A stretch of 64,000 nt of DNA, taken from assembly GCA_023213395.1 (NCBI GenBank), contig CM041465.1:239823741-239887740 (forward strand), read 5' to 3'. The stretch's first letter is position 1. Every line of letters begins with the position of its first letter. The position numbers and the translations under genes were made by a program. Shown here piece after piece: positions 34,601 through 46,791 of this stretch. This stretch comes from Cycas panzhihuaensis. Its lineage: Eukaryota; Cycadophyta. A model generated the notes under the pieces. The model had not been told where the DNA came from and did not search any database. It worked only from the letters and a program-made list of their open reading frames with translations.

Positions 34601-34921
34601 TGAGATTTACCCGATCACCCTATCACCCAAGTCTCAGGCCGTCATACAGATCACTTTGTGATCCGTTCGCACCTCTGAAAGCTAGCCACTAATGAGGTTA
34701 AACTATGGAAACTACTAGGTTTATTTATTTACCCTTTTACTTGACATTATCATGTACTCCTCTTTGCATTTTTACGATGGGGGTAGCCCCCTCATCCTTC
34801 TTAGCTTCTAGTCAATTCTCAGGTGGCACATAGGTAGCCCCTATGTTATCTCTGCCTCTGTCCTTATATCTGCGCATTTCACCATGACACTTGTCGATAC
34901 CCTTGGCTCTTGTTATGGTCA

Positions 34922-34923
<2 letters not shown>

Positions 34924-34984
<61 letters not shown>
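34924..34984 (+). repeat. (AT)n microsatellite inside element B
   Basis: About 30 AT units, 75 bp upstream of the polypurine tract. The matching places in A (about 18266-18273) and C (about 42880) have only four to five units. Confidence 0.95.
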
Positions 34985-34988
<4 letters not shown>

Positions 34989-35059
34989 TGTGCTACTAAC
35001 AGTTTTATTGCTAGCATTCGCCATCACACCATGCTTCCGAGGAGCGAGGCTCTACTACC

Positions 35060-35069
35060 AAGGGGGTAG
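35060..35069 (+). other. Element B polypurine tract
   Basis: AAGGGGGTAG directly before the 3' LTR start TGTTTCC. Primes plus-strand synthesis. Confidence 0.85.
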
Positions 35070-37836
35070 TGTTTCCTAGCTACCGGGAATGGACAAGGAT
35101 AGGTCAACTCAGGTAAGTACAGGTACGCTTCTTCCTTTTTACCTCTACTATTTCTTTAGAAAGGTTGCAGAAGTGTTGCCTCATTGCATGACTACTTGCT
35201 TCATTTGTATGATCACTTTGCATTTGTTGCCTAGTCATGCTACTTGTCGTATTGTGAGCCTATGATGACCCAGTGGGACTGACCTTTCCATAAGGTAGGC
35301 ATCCCCATGGCACTCTACCACCCTCTCCACTGCCTCCACACCGCATCAAGCTCCATTTGATTGGTATGACCTATTCATGCCCTATTTTTGAGCTCTTATT
35401 ACCTCGTTTCTTGGACCTTTAGCTATTGATGCTCCTCTTGCCTTTGTCCACATGCCTTCTGGACTATCCTAACCACCTGGACAGGGAGGCCAGCCCCCCC
35501 AAGGCCTACCACATCACTTCTTTAAGCTTCCAAAACCTAGATTTTTTCCATTCTAGCTTTCTAGTCCTACACTACTGTAAACTTAGCGGTACCGCGAAGT
35601 TTACCGTGGTACTATGAAGTTTATCGCAGTGCGACTATTGCAAATTATTTTTAAAAACTATTGTGGCAATTCTCACTTTTTTCGTGGAATTGCCACATGG
35701 CCTTACATCAAGCTCAGCCCTCTTCATACCTTATTCGCTTGTTTAGGGCTGGGATTAGTATAAATCTAAAAGCCATCATCATTTTACACTCTTAGATCTT
35801 TTTTGCTCTCCAACACAACTATTCTCTGTTGTAGTTTCTGCTCCTTCTCTCTTCCTCCCACAGGTGTACCTGCAAGCCTATGCTTCCTACAACTCTAGGC
35901 CAGGATCCGTCTGTAACAACCATTCTTTGGGGTGGGAAGCTTCTCTCCAGATGTTCTCAAGCAAGTTTAGGAGTAGCTCTCTTCCAACTCACCCCAGCAA
36001 GTGTCTCTTTCACCTGCCTCTTGGGATATCTCCTACAAAACCTTGCAGGAAACCTCCTCTCCATTGGTTGCAGGGGTAAACCTACCCTAGATTTAGCCCA
36101 ACAAGTCTTCTAGACCCTTTTTTCAGGATTTATGGTATGTTATCTCTATGTTAGGCTCATTTCCTAGTTTGTTTCCTTGCTTTCTTCTTGTTTGACTGTA
36201 GCAAACACTGTTTCCATTAAGTTTGGCTAGTTATTTCTAAGTTTTCACCATTCCTCCAATAATTTTCTTTAAGGAAGCAGTAGGAGAAGATCCAAAAAGG
36301 TTGGGTGAAGAGAGTAAGGTGGGGGCAGCCCCCACTTAGTCCTACTCTCCAAGGGAAATCCCCTTCTCACCTTTCTTCTCCTACTCCCATGCTTCTCTTG
36401 GGTTAATTAGGAGTAGGTGAGCCTTAGGCCTGCGCTAGATTATCAACATATGTAGCCCTCTGCTTCGCTAATTTTAGGCCTGCACGCCTCCCATTTGGAC
36501 CCCCGTCATGTCCCTAATATTGCTTGGAATCTCTTGAAATCTTCCGTAGGGTTTTGTATACCAGATTGCTGCCCATAGCAACTCTGCACCTTGACATCTC
36601 TCCAATGCTTTGTTACATTTATCCTCATATCTCTTGGCTATCATAAGTTGTCATTTACCCTCATCTTGATGTGCTAAAAGGTTATGTGGAGAACCTAGCA
36701 GAGGGTTAGCCATCCTGAGGCTTCCTTTCACTCTGTCTTACTTGATGTACATGTTCGCTTAAGGGAAGATTTGGAGTTATTTGCAGCAATTATTTTTCTA
36801 ATTTGACATAATATTTTAATATATACATTACACATGTACTTTCATATATATATATCTTTTCTTTTGTAGCCCTTCTTAGAAGGGATAAGCCCTCGTATAT
36901 GCAGGTTGGTGTGGTGCTTTCCCACAAAGGTAAAAAGTGTCTGGATCCAGGTAAGATCTACCATTTCTTTCCCTTTGCTTTATTTCCTTCCTTTCATTTC
37001 ATTTTCTCTTCACAAAGGGGAAGGTAAGGAGGCCCCTTCTTCCGCATCGATCTTCATCATACATTCGTCGGCTAGTGAGAGGGTGTGCGTTGCGTATGGG
37101 TGAGGTCTCCCATCGGCCGCTACACCTCCTGGGTATACACATCTATTCCCTTACCCCCTTATTTCCCCTTTTTGCTTTCATTTAAGTCTGTGTTCTAGCT
37201 AAGTAGATCACATGAAAGAAAAAGGGTCAATGGTATTGATTGTTTCTACTTATATATCATATTCTTGTCTCATATAGAGAAAAGACATTATAAGAACCCT
37301 CCTTTTTCCCTTCCCCTTCCTATCAGCCTAAGCATATCCTTAAGTGCATTCCACTTAGCATTGTTTACTTGCATACATAATGCTAGTCTTTTTTTCTTTT
37401 GCCCCTTTAGTCATTAAATAAAAACTTGGTTTAAGTACCCCTCTCTCTCTCTCTCTTGGTCCTATTTGCATTAACCAAATAGCCAAGGGAGACCTGCCTA
37501 CAGTATAGGCTTTCACCTACTCCATTTACTTCCATTTCCCTTTATCATAGGGAAACTCCTTGAAGATTCCTCCTCTTCCCTTCCAGCCATCTAAGGGTAG
37601 GAGGACCTTCCTCTCGAGACCATCCAGTCTACCCCCTGTATGCACTCTCTCTTCTAGATTGAGGGCTACTTTAAGGTAGTTGGGTGCCATTCGCAGGTCC
37701 TAAACTCATGCTCTAGCACACAGGGCGCCCTGTGTGGTTCTTTCTTTGCTTGTAGGATTTTGCCCACACCTTCATCATCACTATTGTTACCATCATTCCT
37801 ATTGAGCTTAGCGATTATCTTGTAGATGTGCATCTA
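35070..37836 (+). repeat. Element B 3' LTR (2767 bp)
   Basis: Starts TGTTTCCTAGCTACCGGG and ends GATGTGCATCTA (CA decayed to TA). TATAAAT lies at 35759-35765. The full palindromic motif array is kept at about 35580-35640 (AGCGGTACCGCGAAGTTTACC and a second copy). AGGTAAG donors lie near 36950 and 37023. Confidence 0.9.
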
Positions 37837-37841
37837 GAGTG
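37837..37841 (+). repeat. Target site duplication of element B, right copy (GAGTG)
   Basis: Pairs with GAGTA at 20755-20759. Element A's LTR resumes immediately after it. Confidence 0.8.
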
Positions 37842-38404
37842 TAGTTTTAGATCCCCCTTTGTGGACATACATGACATCATCCTTTGGTCATCTCTTTACC
37901 ACACTCTACATATCTAACACGCATCAGTCTCGTCACTCTTGACTGGGCTTAATCCTCCTCAACTCACATAGCGGTAAGGACCCTCCTTTTACTATTACCT
38001 TTTCCCGTTTAGATCCACCTTAGGCTAATTAGCCTAAGGAGTACCTATCTGCACTAGTCTTGTACCCTTTTGCCTGTTGCACCTCATCCTATGTTCCTTC
38101 ACTATAGGAACCCCCATTTTGTTGGGTTTCTCCTTCTCCTTTCTGACCATCCAAGGGTGGGAGGACCTCATCCTTTGGGACTGCCCGAGATAGCCCTACA
38201 TGTATATTGTCCCTCGAAACCAAAAGCAAAAGCTACTCCGAGGAAGATAGGCACCATTTGCAAGTCTTGAACTCACACTCTGGTGCAAGAATGCCCTGTG
38301 TGGTATTCTCTTCTACTTATAAGATTCCATCCATACCCCAGCATTGGTCATTGACCACCTTAGCCCCTACTAAGCATAGTGACCATCCCGTAGATGCAAT
38401 TTAA
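37842..38404 (+). repeat. Element A 3' LTR, second segment
   Basis: Continues the LTR broken at 20759; it matches about 6215-6782 of the 5' LTR, including the GTGGACATACATGACATC block. The terminal GCAATTTAA corresponds to GCGATTCCA in the 5' copy. Confidence 0.9.
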
Positions 38405-38424
38405 GTATGTATGTATGTATATAA
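38405..38424 (+). repeat. Right half of the split microsatellite, with element A's duplication GTATG
   Basis: GTATGTATGTATGTAT continues the repeat that ends at 3821. The first five bases are the target site duplication. Confidence 0.9.
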
Positions 38425-39840
38425 ATTTTCTCTCAATGAAATGATATTCATATGTTTGTTTTTAATGTTTGATAATGAGACAAAAATGAAATGTAATTTT
38501 TCTTGCTAACCATCTTATATGCAACAATCAAGGAGAATAAGGAGAGGAAGAGATAGGGGGTTACCTTGGGATGGAAAGATACTCTATATAATGGTATATC
38601 TTAAATGGTAATGATTAGCCCATGTTTGGGTGGTGATTTAGTAAAAAAAATTGAGAGAGAGTATATAGTTACCAATGGATTTTACAAGTTTCACAAATAA
38701 CAAAAGTTGGACTAGCTAAGGAAGGGTATGGTAAGGTGTCTCAAAGAATGGGGAAGGGGTTTACCCAAGTGGAAGGCAACTTTTAGAGTTGTAACTCAAG
38801 CCTACGAACCTTCCTTCAAACTCCCTTTATTGGTTAAGCCTTCTTGCCTTCGTTAACTAGTGGTTTTGTAGGTGAAACAGAGGTTTGACAGTGAAAAGGA
38901 GATGTTGCTTCCTTGTTTTGGCTAAAAGAAATCCCAAATCTATATGTAGTTGTTTCTTGTCCATAAAATTAAGGTTATATGTATCAAAGGGAAGGCAAAT
39001 ACAATAAACTTATATATGTAAAGAAAAAAAGTTAAGGAGAAATAGATCTACTCTTAAAGAAAATAAGTTTACTCATAAAAAAAATGATAATTTTGTGGTA
39101 AAAGACAACTTTTTAGAAGAGAAACTTGGGCTAAATATTGAAGATGAAGAGCTCCCTAGCCGGTTTCCTTACTTAGAGAGATCCTCAAACTTCCTTTGGT
39201 CTAATTTCCTCTTCTCTTCACTATCCTTTCACTAGTTTTTTGCCTCACTATTAAGAAACTTCTCTTCACTATCCTTTCACTAGTTTTTTGCCTCACTATC
39301 AAGAAAATGCTAGAAGTCCTATATTAGAGTGAGTTACTTGAGAAGAAGAGAGTCCAAAATATGTTGAATCAATGTTCAAATAGGATTCAAAATCTATTTT
39401 TTGTTATTCGTATGCCATCTCAGGACTATTAGGCCCTAACCTAGGTAGATATTAAGTCCAAATCTTATGTTATGGGAGTAATTAATACCAAAACTAGTTA
39501 TTTCTAGCCATGGATAATAGCATAATAGTCACCCTGTGAATGTATTCATAGCACCACTAATATATCTATGATGTTGTGAATAACTTAACAGGGCATAACT
39601 ATCAAGGAAAGGTAGATAGAAAATGTAGCAGGGTTGTAGTAGAGGCTTAGAATTAATAAAAAATCAATAAAAATCATTATAAACTTTAATAAAAGTGAAG
39701 GGAAAAGGAAAGAAGCAGCTTCTAGGGCTTGTAACTCCCTTTTGGATGATGGATCCATTAAATTAAGGTCAGTTAGAGGCCTATCAAACAATAGAAACAT
39801 CTATGAAATAAAGTGAAATGGGCCAAAATCTTAAGGAAAT
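38425..39840. other. Unassigned AT-rich flanking DNA
   Basis: About 1.4 kb with no gene, LTR or protein similarity that I recognise. It would have been contiguous with 3241-3690 before element A arrived. It includes a two-copy 48-bp tandem duplication. It could be single-copy host DNA or a very old repeat. Confidence 0.5.
39211..39306 (+). repeat. 48-bp tandem duplication
   Basis: A unit beginning CTTCTCTTCACTATCC at 39211 repeats at 39259 with almost no change. Confidence 0.9.
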
Positions 39841-39845
39841 GGTGC

Positions 39846-42798
39846 TGGAATCGCATCTATGGGGATGGTAACTACACCAAATTGGGGTTAAGACTATCAA
39901 CGGAAGGATTCAGAATGAAAGGATCAACCAACAAGTGCAAGGAATCACCTACACAAGGTGTCTGTGTGTCAGAACACAGGTTTAGGACCCACGAATAGAG
40001 CACAACTTCCTCTTAGTAACTTAACTTTTGACTTTGGAGGGGAGCGTAGATGAGGGATGTCCTCGGTTGCCCGAGTAACCTCAAAACAAGGGTCTTCCCA
40101 CCCTTTCATGGCCAGAAGAGGAAGGTAAGACCCAATGAGGGGAGTGGATCCTTGTGGAAAGAAAGCTAAGGGACATAGGTCTGATGAGACAAAAATGAGA
40201 TCTTGGGGGATGAATCCTCTAAGAACTAACCCACTTAAAGAGGATGTTAGGTGGACAAAGAGTGGTAGCGGAAAGAGTTCCCACCACTTTATGTATGAGG
40301 GGCGTCTAGTCTCTATATGAAACAATGGGACAAAGACTAGTTGTATGTGTGTGCAAATGAGAGGTATGCAAGCGTATATATATGAAGAACAGTAAATACA
40401 CACACTCTCTCAAAGATAAATCCTCACTCTCATTTCATTTTAAACAAGGGAAGGAGAAAAAAGAAAATAAACTGAGATATCATACAAAGTCTACGGCAAT
40501 GCAATTGGATGAAAGAAAAGAGGGGATATCCCTTAACGGATGCTCTTTCCTAGAATGCGAAGTAATGTGCAAAATGAAGATGCAAACCAGTTCCATTTTA
40601 CTTTATTCCATTATGTCTTCTCATGCAAACATACAAGCTAAAGGAAACATGAAAAGACCAACAAAATAAAAGTAGCGTACCTGGAAGAACAATGCAGTTG
40701 AAATGTGATCTTCACCTTGCACTACGCCCGCTTCTTCTTTTCCCTTCCCTGTCGCATGAGCAGTGTAGGGGTTTCCTTACCTCCCTAAACACGAAAGGAA
40801 AGAAGTAAGAAACGCAAAGAAAAAAGGAATTATGTAAAGGCTAAAACAACCAAAGAAAAGGAGGCCAAGAAACACACCTAGATTTCCTCTACTTACCTTT
40901 CTCCACAAATGGTACAACAAACCTGTAATCACAAAGTTCCTTGTCCTTTCCAAAGGGTTTTCTAGGCTACAAAGCAAGTATATGCATATATATATAATAG
41001 CAAAATGATGAAATGTTGCAAGTTAGAATGTTTCAAGTTAAGTAATCTTCCACCAAAAGTAACTCTGCAATCTCCCAAGAAAACCAACAACACAAGCCAA
41101 GGCAAAGGGGAGGTTAGCCTTAGAATGCCTAACCCTCCAACAAGTGCACCTCCACGCTACCCTTAGACATAGGGTACAGTCAATTAGGATAGCCTATTGA
41201 TTGTGGATAGTAAAGAAAACAAATATTACGAGGTTTCTGAAAGTTGCATATGTTACAAGTATGCTACATGCAGCAAATTACAACATTAGTTAAGCCAGGA
41301 CCCAGGATGAATGAGGGACACCATTTAGGATTGGAAGATCTACCCAAGAGAGGCATGCAGGCTTGGAAACAATGCAACAAGGGTTTCATATGCTGATATC
41401 TAGTGCAGGCCAAATCCTGGAGACTCCCTGATAACATAAGAGAGGCACAAGTAGAGGAGAGGAATGAAGAGAAGGGGTTTGCCCTTAAGAAGCAGGGCTA
41501 GTCGGTATGGGAACTTGCCTTGGATCCTTTCTCTTACTCTTTATAGGTCCTCTCCCACAACCTCCTTGGAAAAAACCAGGAGAGGGTAGGGAGATTAAGA
41601 GGGCAAGAGGACAAAAAATAGAGGAATACCTCTTGTATATAGGAAAAAAGATAAAGAAAGGAGAGGTATGCTTAGAGATCTAACCTTTTATAATACAATA
41701 TAAAGGAAAGATGTGGAACAATAGTGGGAAAAATACCTACTGGGTTGTGTAAGAGGTAGGTCTACCCCTGAAAATAATAGGAGATAATAGATCTAATATG
41801 CTTATAGGGGATCCTTAGGAAGGTGTTGTAATCTAGAAACAACCTCGTTGAAAGCTATAGGAAGGGCGTGGAGGCCAAACTTGGGCACAAATCCTTGCTT
41901 GGAGGCATTTTTTGGTGAGCCTGCTGTAGTAGACCAGAGCTGCAATGGGCGGATCTTAGACTGGAACATAAGGAACTTAAGTGTTACAGCACGTTCCTGC
42001 AGAAAATTTCTATGAAAGAGAGAGAAGAGAGAAAGGAAGGTGGAAGAAGATGAGGAAAATGAGGTTATTTTGGGATTTATACCTAACCCTAGGATAAATG
42101 GACAATTAGGGTTGAGGTAGGGTTTGAGAGGTGTCAAAGCCACGTGGCAATTTTGCAAAAAAAGTAAAATTTGCCATAACAAATTTTAAAAAACATGTAA
42201 TGACAGTCACCCTGTGGTAAACTTCATGGTACCACAAAGTTTACCACCGTACAACGACATTTGCCATGGTGCAGTGATAGAGACCAAAACTAGGCTAAAA
42301 GAGCATGCATGGGAGCCTTAAAGAGGGTACCCCAGGCCTAAGAGGGGTTGACCCTCTATCCAGATGGCTGGGGATAGTCAAATAGAGAAGATGGCCTAAA
42401 TTGGATGGGGTGTCGAAGTAGCAAGACTCCCAAGAAACTGATAACTAACATAAAGATCAACCAATCACACTCAGCAGGGTGTTAAGGGTTATGATATAAT
42501 AAGGGGTGTGATAGATCACATGGATTAAGTGGTGCCTAGGACAATACAGAGGTGCATTAGATGGTTATGGAGTGCTATGGGGATGCATGTCCCACTGATC
42601 ATCATAGGTTAAAAGAGTAACAAGCAGTATGATCAAGCAACAGGTGCAAGGTGATCACTCAAATGTGTTAGTCAGCTATGTAATAAAATGATGCTTCTAT
42701 TTACCTTTCTGGAGAAGTAGTAAAGGCAAGGGATAGAATCATACTTGAACATACCTGAGTCAACTTGCCAAGAACCCATTCCTAGTAGTTGGGAAATA
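39846..42798 (-). repeat. Element C 3' LTR (2953 bp)
   Basis: On the minus strand it starts TATTTCCCAACTACTAGG at 42798 (TG decayed to TA) and ends GATTCCA at 39846. It matches D's 5' LTR closely throughout, including GGTATAAATCCC with the TATA box at 42075-42080 and the palindromic array near 42215-42290. It is preceded by the polypurine tract, so it is a 3' LTR. Possible duplication GGTGC at 39841-39845; its partner lies outside the window. Confidence 0.85.
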
Positions 42799-42808
42799 CT
42801 ACCCCCTT
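42799..42808 (-). other. Element C polypurine tract
   Basis: On the minus strand AAGGGGGTAG abuts the LTR start, the same block as in A and B. Confidence 0.8.
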
Positions 42809-43189
42809 GGCAACAGAGCCTTGCACCTCGAAAGCATAATACGACAGTGAATGCTAGCAACACAATGTTAATAGCACATATATATACAAATAATCATAAC
42901 AATGGTGCAAGCTAAGGGCGACGATGAGTGTCATGGTGGAATGCATGGTTGTAAAGGCAAGGGTGAGATAACATAGAGGCTACTTATGTGTCACGGCATA
43001 GACAATAAGTAAAGATAGTGGATGAGGGGGATGCCTCTATCGTAAGAGTAGGGAAGAAGGGTGGTGATGTCCACACCTAAGACTAAATAGATGTCATGAA
43101 TAAAGAGCTATGTATAAACATGGGCCAAGAATAGTGGGTTATGTGCTAAGATGTCGAGAGTAGAGTGAAGAAAAGAAACATAGTGGTCA

Positions 43190-43595
43190 CCATAGTTTAA
43201 CCTCATTAGCGGCTGACTTTTGGAGGTACGAACGGGTCGCAATGTGAAATGCAAGATGACCCAATACTTGGGCATATGAGTGGCCATACAAGTCTCTCAA
43301 GGTGGGTCACTAAGGAGAGGAAGATGACACTCGAGGATGAGATGAACTAAGCTATCCACATCAGCATTGAGAGTCTACAGAATGTGTCAGATATCGATAG
43401 ATGAAAAATAAGCCAACAAGGATCTAGCAGTCAAGGCAAGAGCCCTTAAGTGTGGGTACTGTACCTAGTAGACTTGGGTGAGATGAGACACTACAACCTG
43501 AGAGTTTCAAAGGAGGATGATGAGTCAATGGTAGAAGTAGAGTGCATCAATAATGGCCTCAATAACAACTTTGTACTCAGCTTCATTATTAGTGG
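43190..43595 (-). pseudogene. Element C archaeal-type RNase H, cut by element D
   Basis: On the minus strand the frame enters at 43595 with ATNNEAEYKVVIEAI (the catalytic Glu motif). It goes on through an Asn-Ser-Gln-Val-Val-Val motif (catalytic Asp changed to Asn), HLTQVY, HLRALALTARSLL and LNADVDSLVHLILE. The N-terminal third with the first Asp is missing because D inserted at 43596. Position relative to polypurine tract and LTR is as in A and B, which confirms the unusual 3' location of this domain in a third copy. Confidence 0.78.
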
Positions 43596-46535
43596 TGTTT
43601 CCCAGCTCTCGGGACTGGGTTCTTGGCAAGTTGAATCAGGTAAGTACATGTATGTTTCAATCATTTACCTTTACTACTTCTTTAGAAAGGTAGATAGAAG
43701 CACCATCTCATTACATGACTAAATATCATGTTCGAGTGATCATCTTGCACCTATTACTTGATCATGCTACTTGTCATTCTTTCAACCTATGACGATTAGT
43801 GGGAAATGCATCCCCATGGCACTCCATAACCCTCCTATGCACCTCCACATTGTCCTTAGCACCACTCAAACCGTGTGATCCATTACACCTCCTTGTCATA
43901 TCACAACCATTAGCATCACGTTGAGTGTGATTGGTTTATCCTTATGCAAGTTATCGGTTCCCTGGGAGTCCTACTGCTTCAGTACCCCATCTAATTTAGG
44001 TCATCTTCTTTATTTGACTATCCCTAGCCATCTGGAAAGAGGGTTGATCCCTCCTAGGCCTAGGGTGCCCCCTTTTAAGGCTCCCAAGCATCCCCCCTTT
44101 GGCTAATTTTTCTGTCTATCACCGCACCACTACAAATGTCGCGATACTGCAATAAACTTTGTGGTACTGCTAAGTTTAGTGCAGTGTGACTATCATAACT
44201 TATTTTTTAAAATATGTCGTGGTAAATTTAACTTTTTTCACAAGATTACTACGTGTCTTTGACACCTCTCGAGCCTTGACTCAACCCTAATCATCCATTC
44301 ATCCTAGGGTTAGGTATAAATCCCAAAACAACCTCATTTTCTTGGTCTTCTTCCACCCTTCCTTGCTCTCTTCTCTCTCTTTCATAAGAGTTTTCTATAG
44401 GAGCACCCTGCAATGTTCAATTTCCCTATGTTCTAGCCTGAGGTACACCTATTGCAGCTCTGATCCACAGTAGCAGGCTCACCAACTAATACCTCCAAGC
44501 AAGGATTCATGCCGAAGTGTGGCCTCCACACCCTTCCTATAGCTTTCAGGAAATGTGTTTCCATTGTAGTACCTTCATAAGGATACCCTATAAGCATACC
44601 AGATTTGCTATTTTCTTCTGTCTGCAGGGGAAGATCTACCTCCCACATAGACCAATAGGTATTTTCCATTATTTTTCCATATCTTGCCTTAGGTTTGTCC
44701 ATCATTCCTTTCCTTATTTTCTTTGTTGTATACAGCAGGAATTCCTCCATTCTTTGTCTTCTTGCCCTCTTGATCTCCCTATCTTCCCCTATTTTTTTAT
44801 AAGGAGGCTGTGAGAGAGGACTCATAAAGAGTAAGAGAAAGGAGTCAAGGTGAGATTTGTACCCACTAAGCATGTTCCTCAAGGGTAAACCCCTTCTCCT
44901 ATTTCCTCTCCTTCACCTGTGCCTCTCTTGGATCACGAGGGAGTCTTTGGGATTAGGCTTGCGCTAGATATTAATGTATGTAGCCCTTGTTACACTATTT
45001 CTAGGCCTGCACTCCTTTTTTGGGTAGCTCTTCCAGCCCTAAACAATGTCCTCCATTCATCCAGGGTCCTGGCATAGCCAATGTTGTAATTTGCTGCCCA
45101 TAGCATACTTGCAGCATAGGCAACTTTCACAAACTTCGTAACATTTGTATCCTTTCTTATACACTACCAATAGGTTGTCTTAATCCATTGTACCCTACGT
45201 CTAAGGGTAGTGTGGAGGTGTACTTGCTAGAGGGTTATCCATTCTGAGGCTAACCTCCCCTTGCTTTGGCATGTGTTGTTAGTTTTCTTGAGAGTTTGAA
45301 GAGTTACTTTTGATGGAAAATTATCTAACTTAAAACATTTTAACTTATAACATTTCAACATTGTACTTTTGTATAAGTATACATATATTAGCTTTATATC
45401 CTAGTAGCCCCTTTGGAAAGGGCAAAGAACTTTATGGTTGTAGGTTTATTGCGCTATTTGTGGAGAAAGGTAAGCAGTGACAATCCATGTGTGTTCTTTG
45501 GCCTCCTTTCCTTTGATTGTTCTACTCTTTATGGTTCCTTTTTCCTTCACGTTTTCTTGTTCCTTTTCTTTTATTTTTTTGGGGGACATAAGGAAACCCT
45601 ATGCTGCTTATGCTACGGGAGAAGGAAAAAGGGGAAGTGGGCATAGTGCAAGGTAAAGATAATATTTCAGCTACTTCATTCTTCCAAGTATGTCTTTCTC
45701 ATTTCATAGGTCTTTTCATGTTTCCTTTAGCTTGTGTGCTTGCATAAAAAGACAATAAGGGAATAAAGAAAAGGGAACCACTATTATCATTATCTTGTAC
45801 ATTAGTTTGCATTATAGGAAAGATCATTCATTAAGGGTTTTCCCCTTCTCTCTCTCACCTAATTGCATTGACGTGCATGTTGCATGATATTTAGGTTTAT
45901 TTCTTTACTTCTCTTCCCTTTGTTTTGAAATGAAATGAGAGTGAGGATCTGCTTTTAAGAGAGAAAGTATTTATTGTTCTTTACACTTGTATGTTTAGTT
46001 TATCTCTCATTTGCACACATACAACTAGTCTTTGTTCCATTGTGCCTATAGAGACTAGGAACCCCTTCACATATAGAGTGGCAGGAACTATTTTTGCTAT
46101 CACTCTTTATCCATCAAACTTTACTGCTAGGTAGATTAGTTCTTAGAGGATCCAATCCCTAAGATCTTTTTTGCTTCCTCACCATACGTACATATACTTT
46201 ACCTACATCCTCTAGCCTTCTTTCCATGAGGATATGTTTCCTCATTGGGTCTTGCCTTCCCCTTCTCGCCATCCAAGGACAAGAAGACCCTTATTTTGAG
46301 GTTACTCGGGTAACCGAGGACATCCCTCACCTATGCTCCCCTTCAAAGTCAAAAGCCAAGTTACCTTAAGGAAGTCGTATGCTATTCGTGGGTCTTGAAC
46401 CTGCGTTCCGATGCACAGACGCTTTGTGTGGGTGCTTCCTTACACTTGTTGGTTTGATCCCTTTATCCCAAAGCCTTTTGTTGATTACCTTAATCCCAAC
46501 TAGGTGTAATTACCATCCCCATAGGTGTGATTCCA
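43596..46535 (+). repeat. Element D 5' LTR (2940 bp)
   Basis: Starts TGTTTCCCAGCTCTCGGG and ends GATTCCA before the primer site. TATAAA lies at 44315-44320; the palindromic array is at about 44120-44230 (GTGGTACTGCTAAGTTTAGT). It belongs to the longer subfamily with A and C and is nearest to C. The preceding bases AGTGG (43591-43595) should be its duplication; the other end is outside the window. Confidence 0.88.
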
Positions 46536-46536
46536 C

Positions 46537-46555
46537 TGGCGACCGTACTAGGGAC
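46537..46555 (+). other. Element D primer binding site
   Basis: TGGCGACCGTACTAGGGAC, one base after the LTR; two changes from element B's site. Confidence 0.85.
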
Positions 46556-46791
46556 CTGCTAGTAAGGGAATTAGTCTTTCTCCCTTTTTTATTAGTGTTA
46601 CTACCTCTTGGTAGCTTTCCCTTTTGATCTTGTTGGGCAGCCCCCAACATGTGCATAACCTTGTTTCACTCTTCCTCTAGCGCATAGGTAGGACTTGCAT
46701 GCGATGATTCTCACGTCACTTACAAGGCCTACCTCCATTGTTAGAAGAGCCCTCATATCGTTCCCTTCCCGCATCAGATCCTGATCCGATC

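Larger units (their letters stand above)
20760..37836 (+). mobile_element. Element B: complete Tat/Ogre-like Ty3/gypsy retrotransposon nested in A's 3' LTR
   Basis: About 17.1 kb, flanked by 5-bp duplications, with LTRs at 20760-23457 and 35070-37836. It is the best copy for judging the family's layout because nothing is inserted in it. Gag through the N-terminal part of RT (24003-27878) keeps one frame. It carries every internal part: primer site, gag, protease, RT with an intact Met-Asp-Asp, gypsy RNase H, integrase, antisense PMD-like gene with intron and TATA, archaeal-type RNase H, polypurine tract. Stops and frameshifts show it is inactive. It is younger than A, since it sits inside A's LTR, but belongs to the other LTR subfamily. 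Confidence 0.92.
3822..38404 (+). mobile_element. Element A: Tat/Ogre-like Ty3/gypsy retrotransposon, interrupted by element B
   Basis: Boundaries come from matching LTRs: 5' LTR 3822-6782, and 3' LTR 18357-20759 plus 37842-38404 once element B is removed. The duplication GTATG is perfect (3817-3821 and 38405-38409). Without B the element is about 17.5 kb. Internal order is primer site, gag, protease, RT, RNase H, integrase, antisense plant-mobile-domain-like gene, antisense promoter, archaeal-type RNase H, polypurine tract. Gag through protease share one frame, and RT through integrase share one frame, separated by indels near 10690, which implies one ancestral gag-pol ORF. It is dead, with many stops. 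Tat/Ogre assignment rests on the protease/GRPW region, the second RNase H and the size. Confidence 0.9.

Noticed and set aside
34812-35079. Two small frames with long Tyr-Ile repeats
   Set aside because: Products of the AT microsatellite in element B.
38425-39840. A host gene in the region free of recognised transposons
   Set aside because: Only short AT-rich frames, no splice pattern or protein similarity that I can defend.
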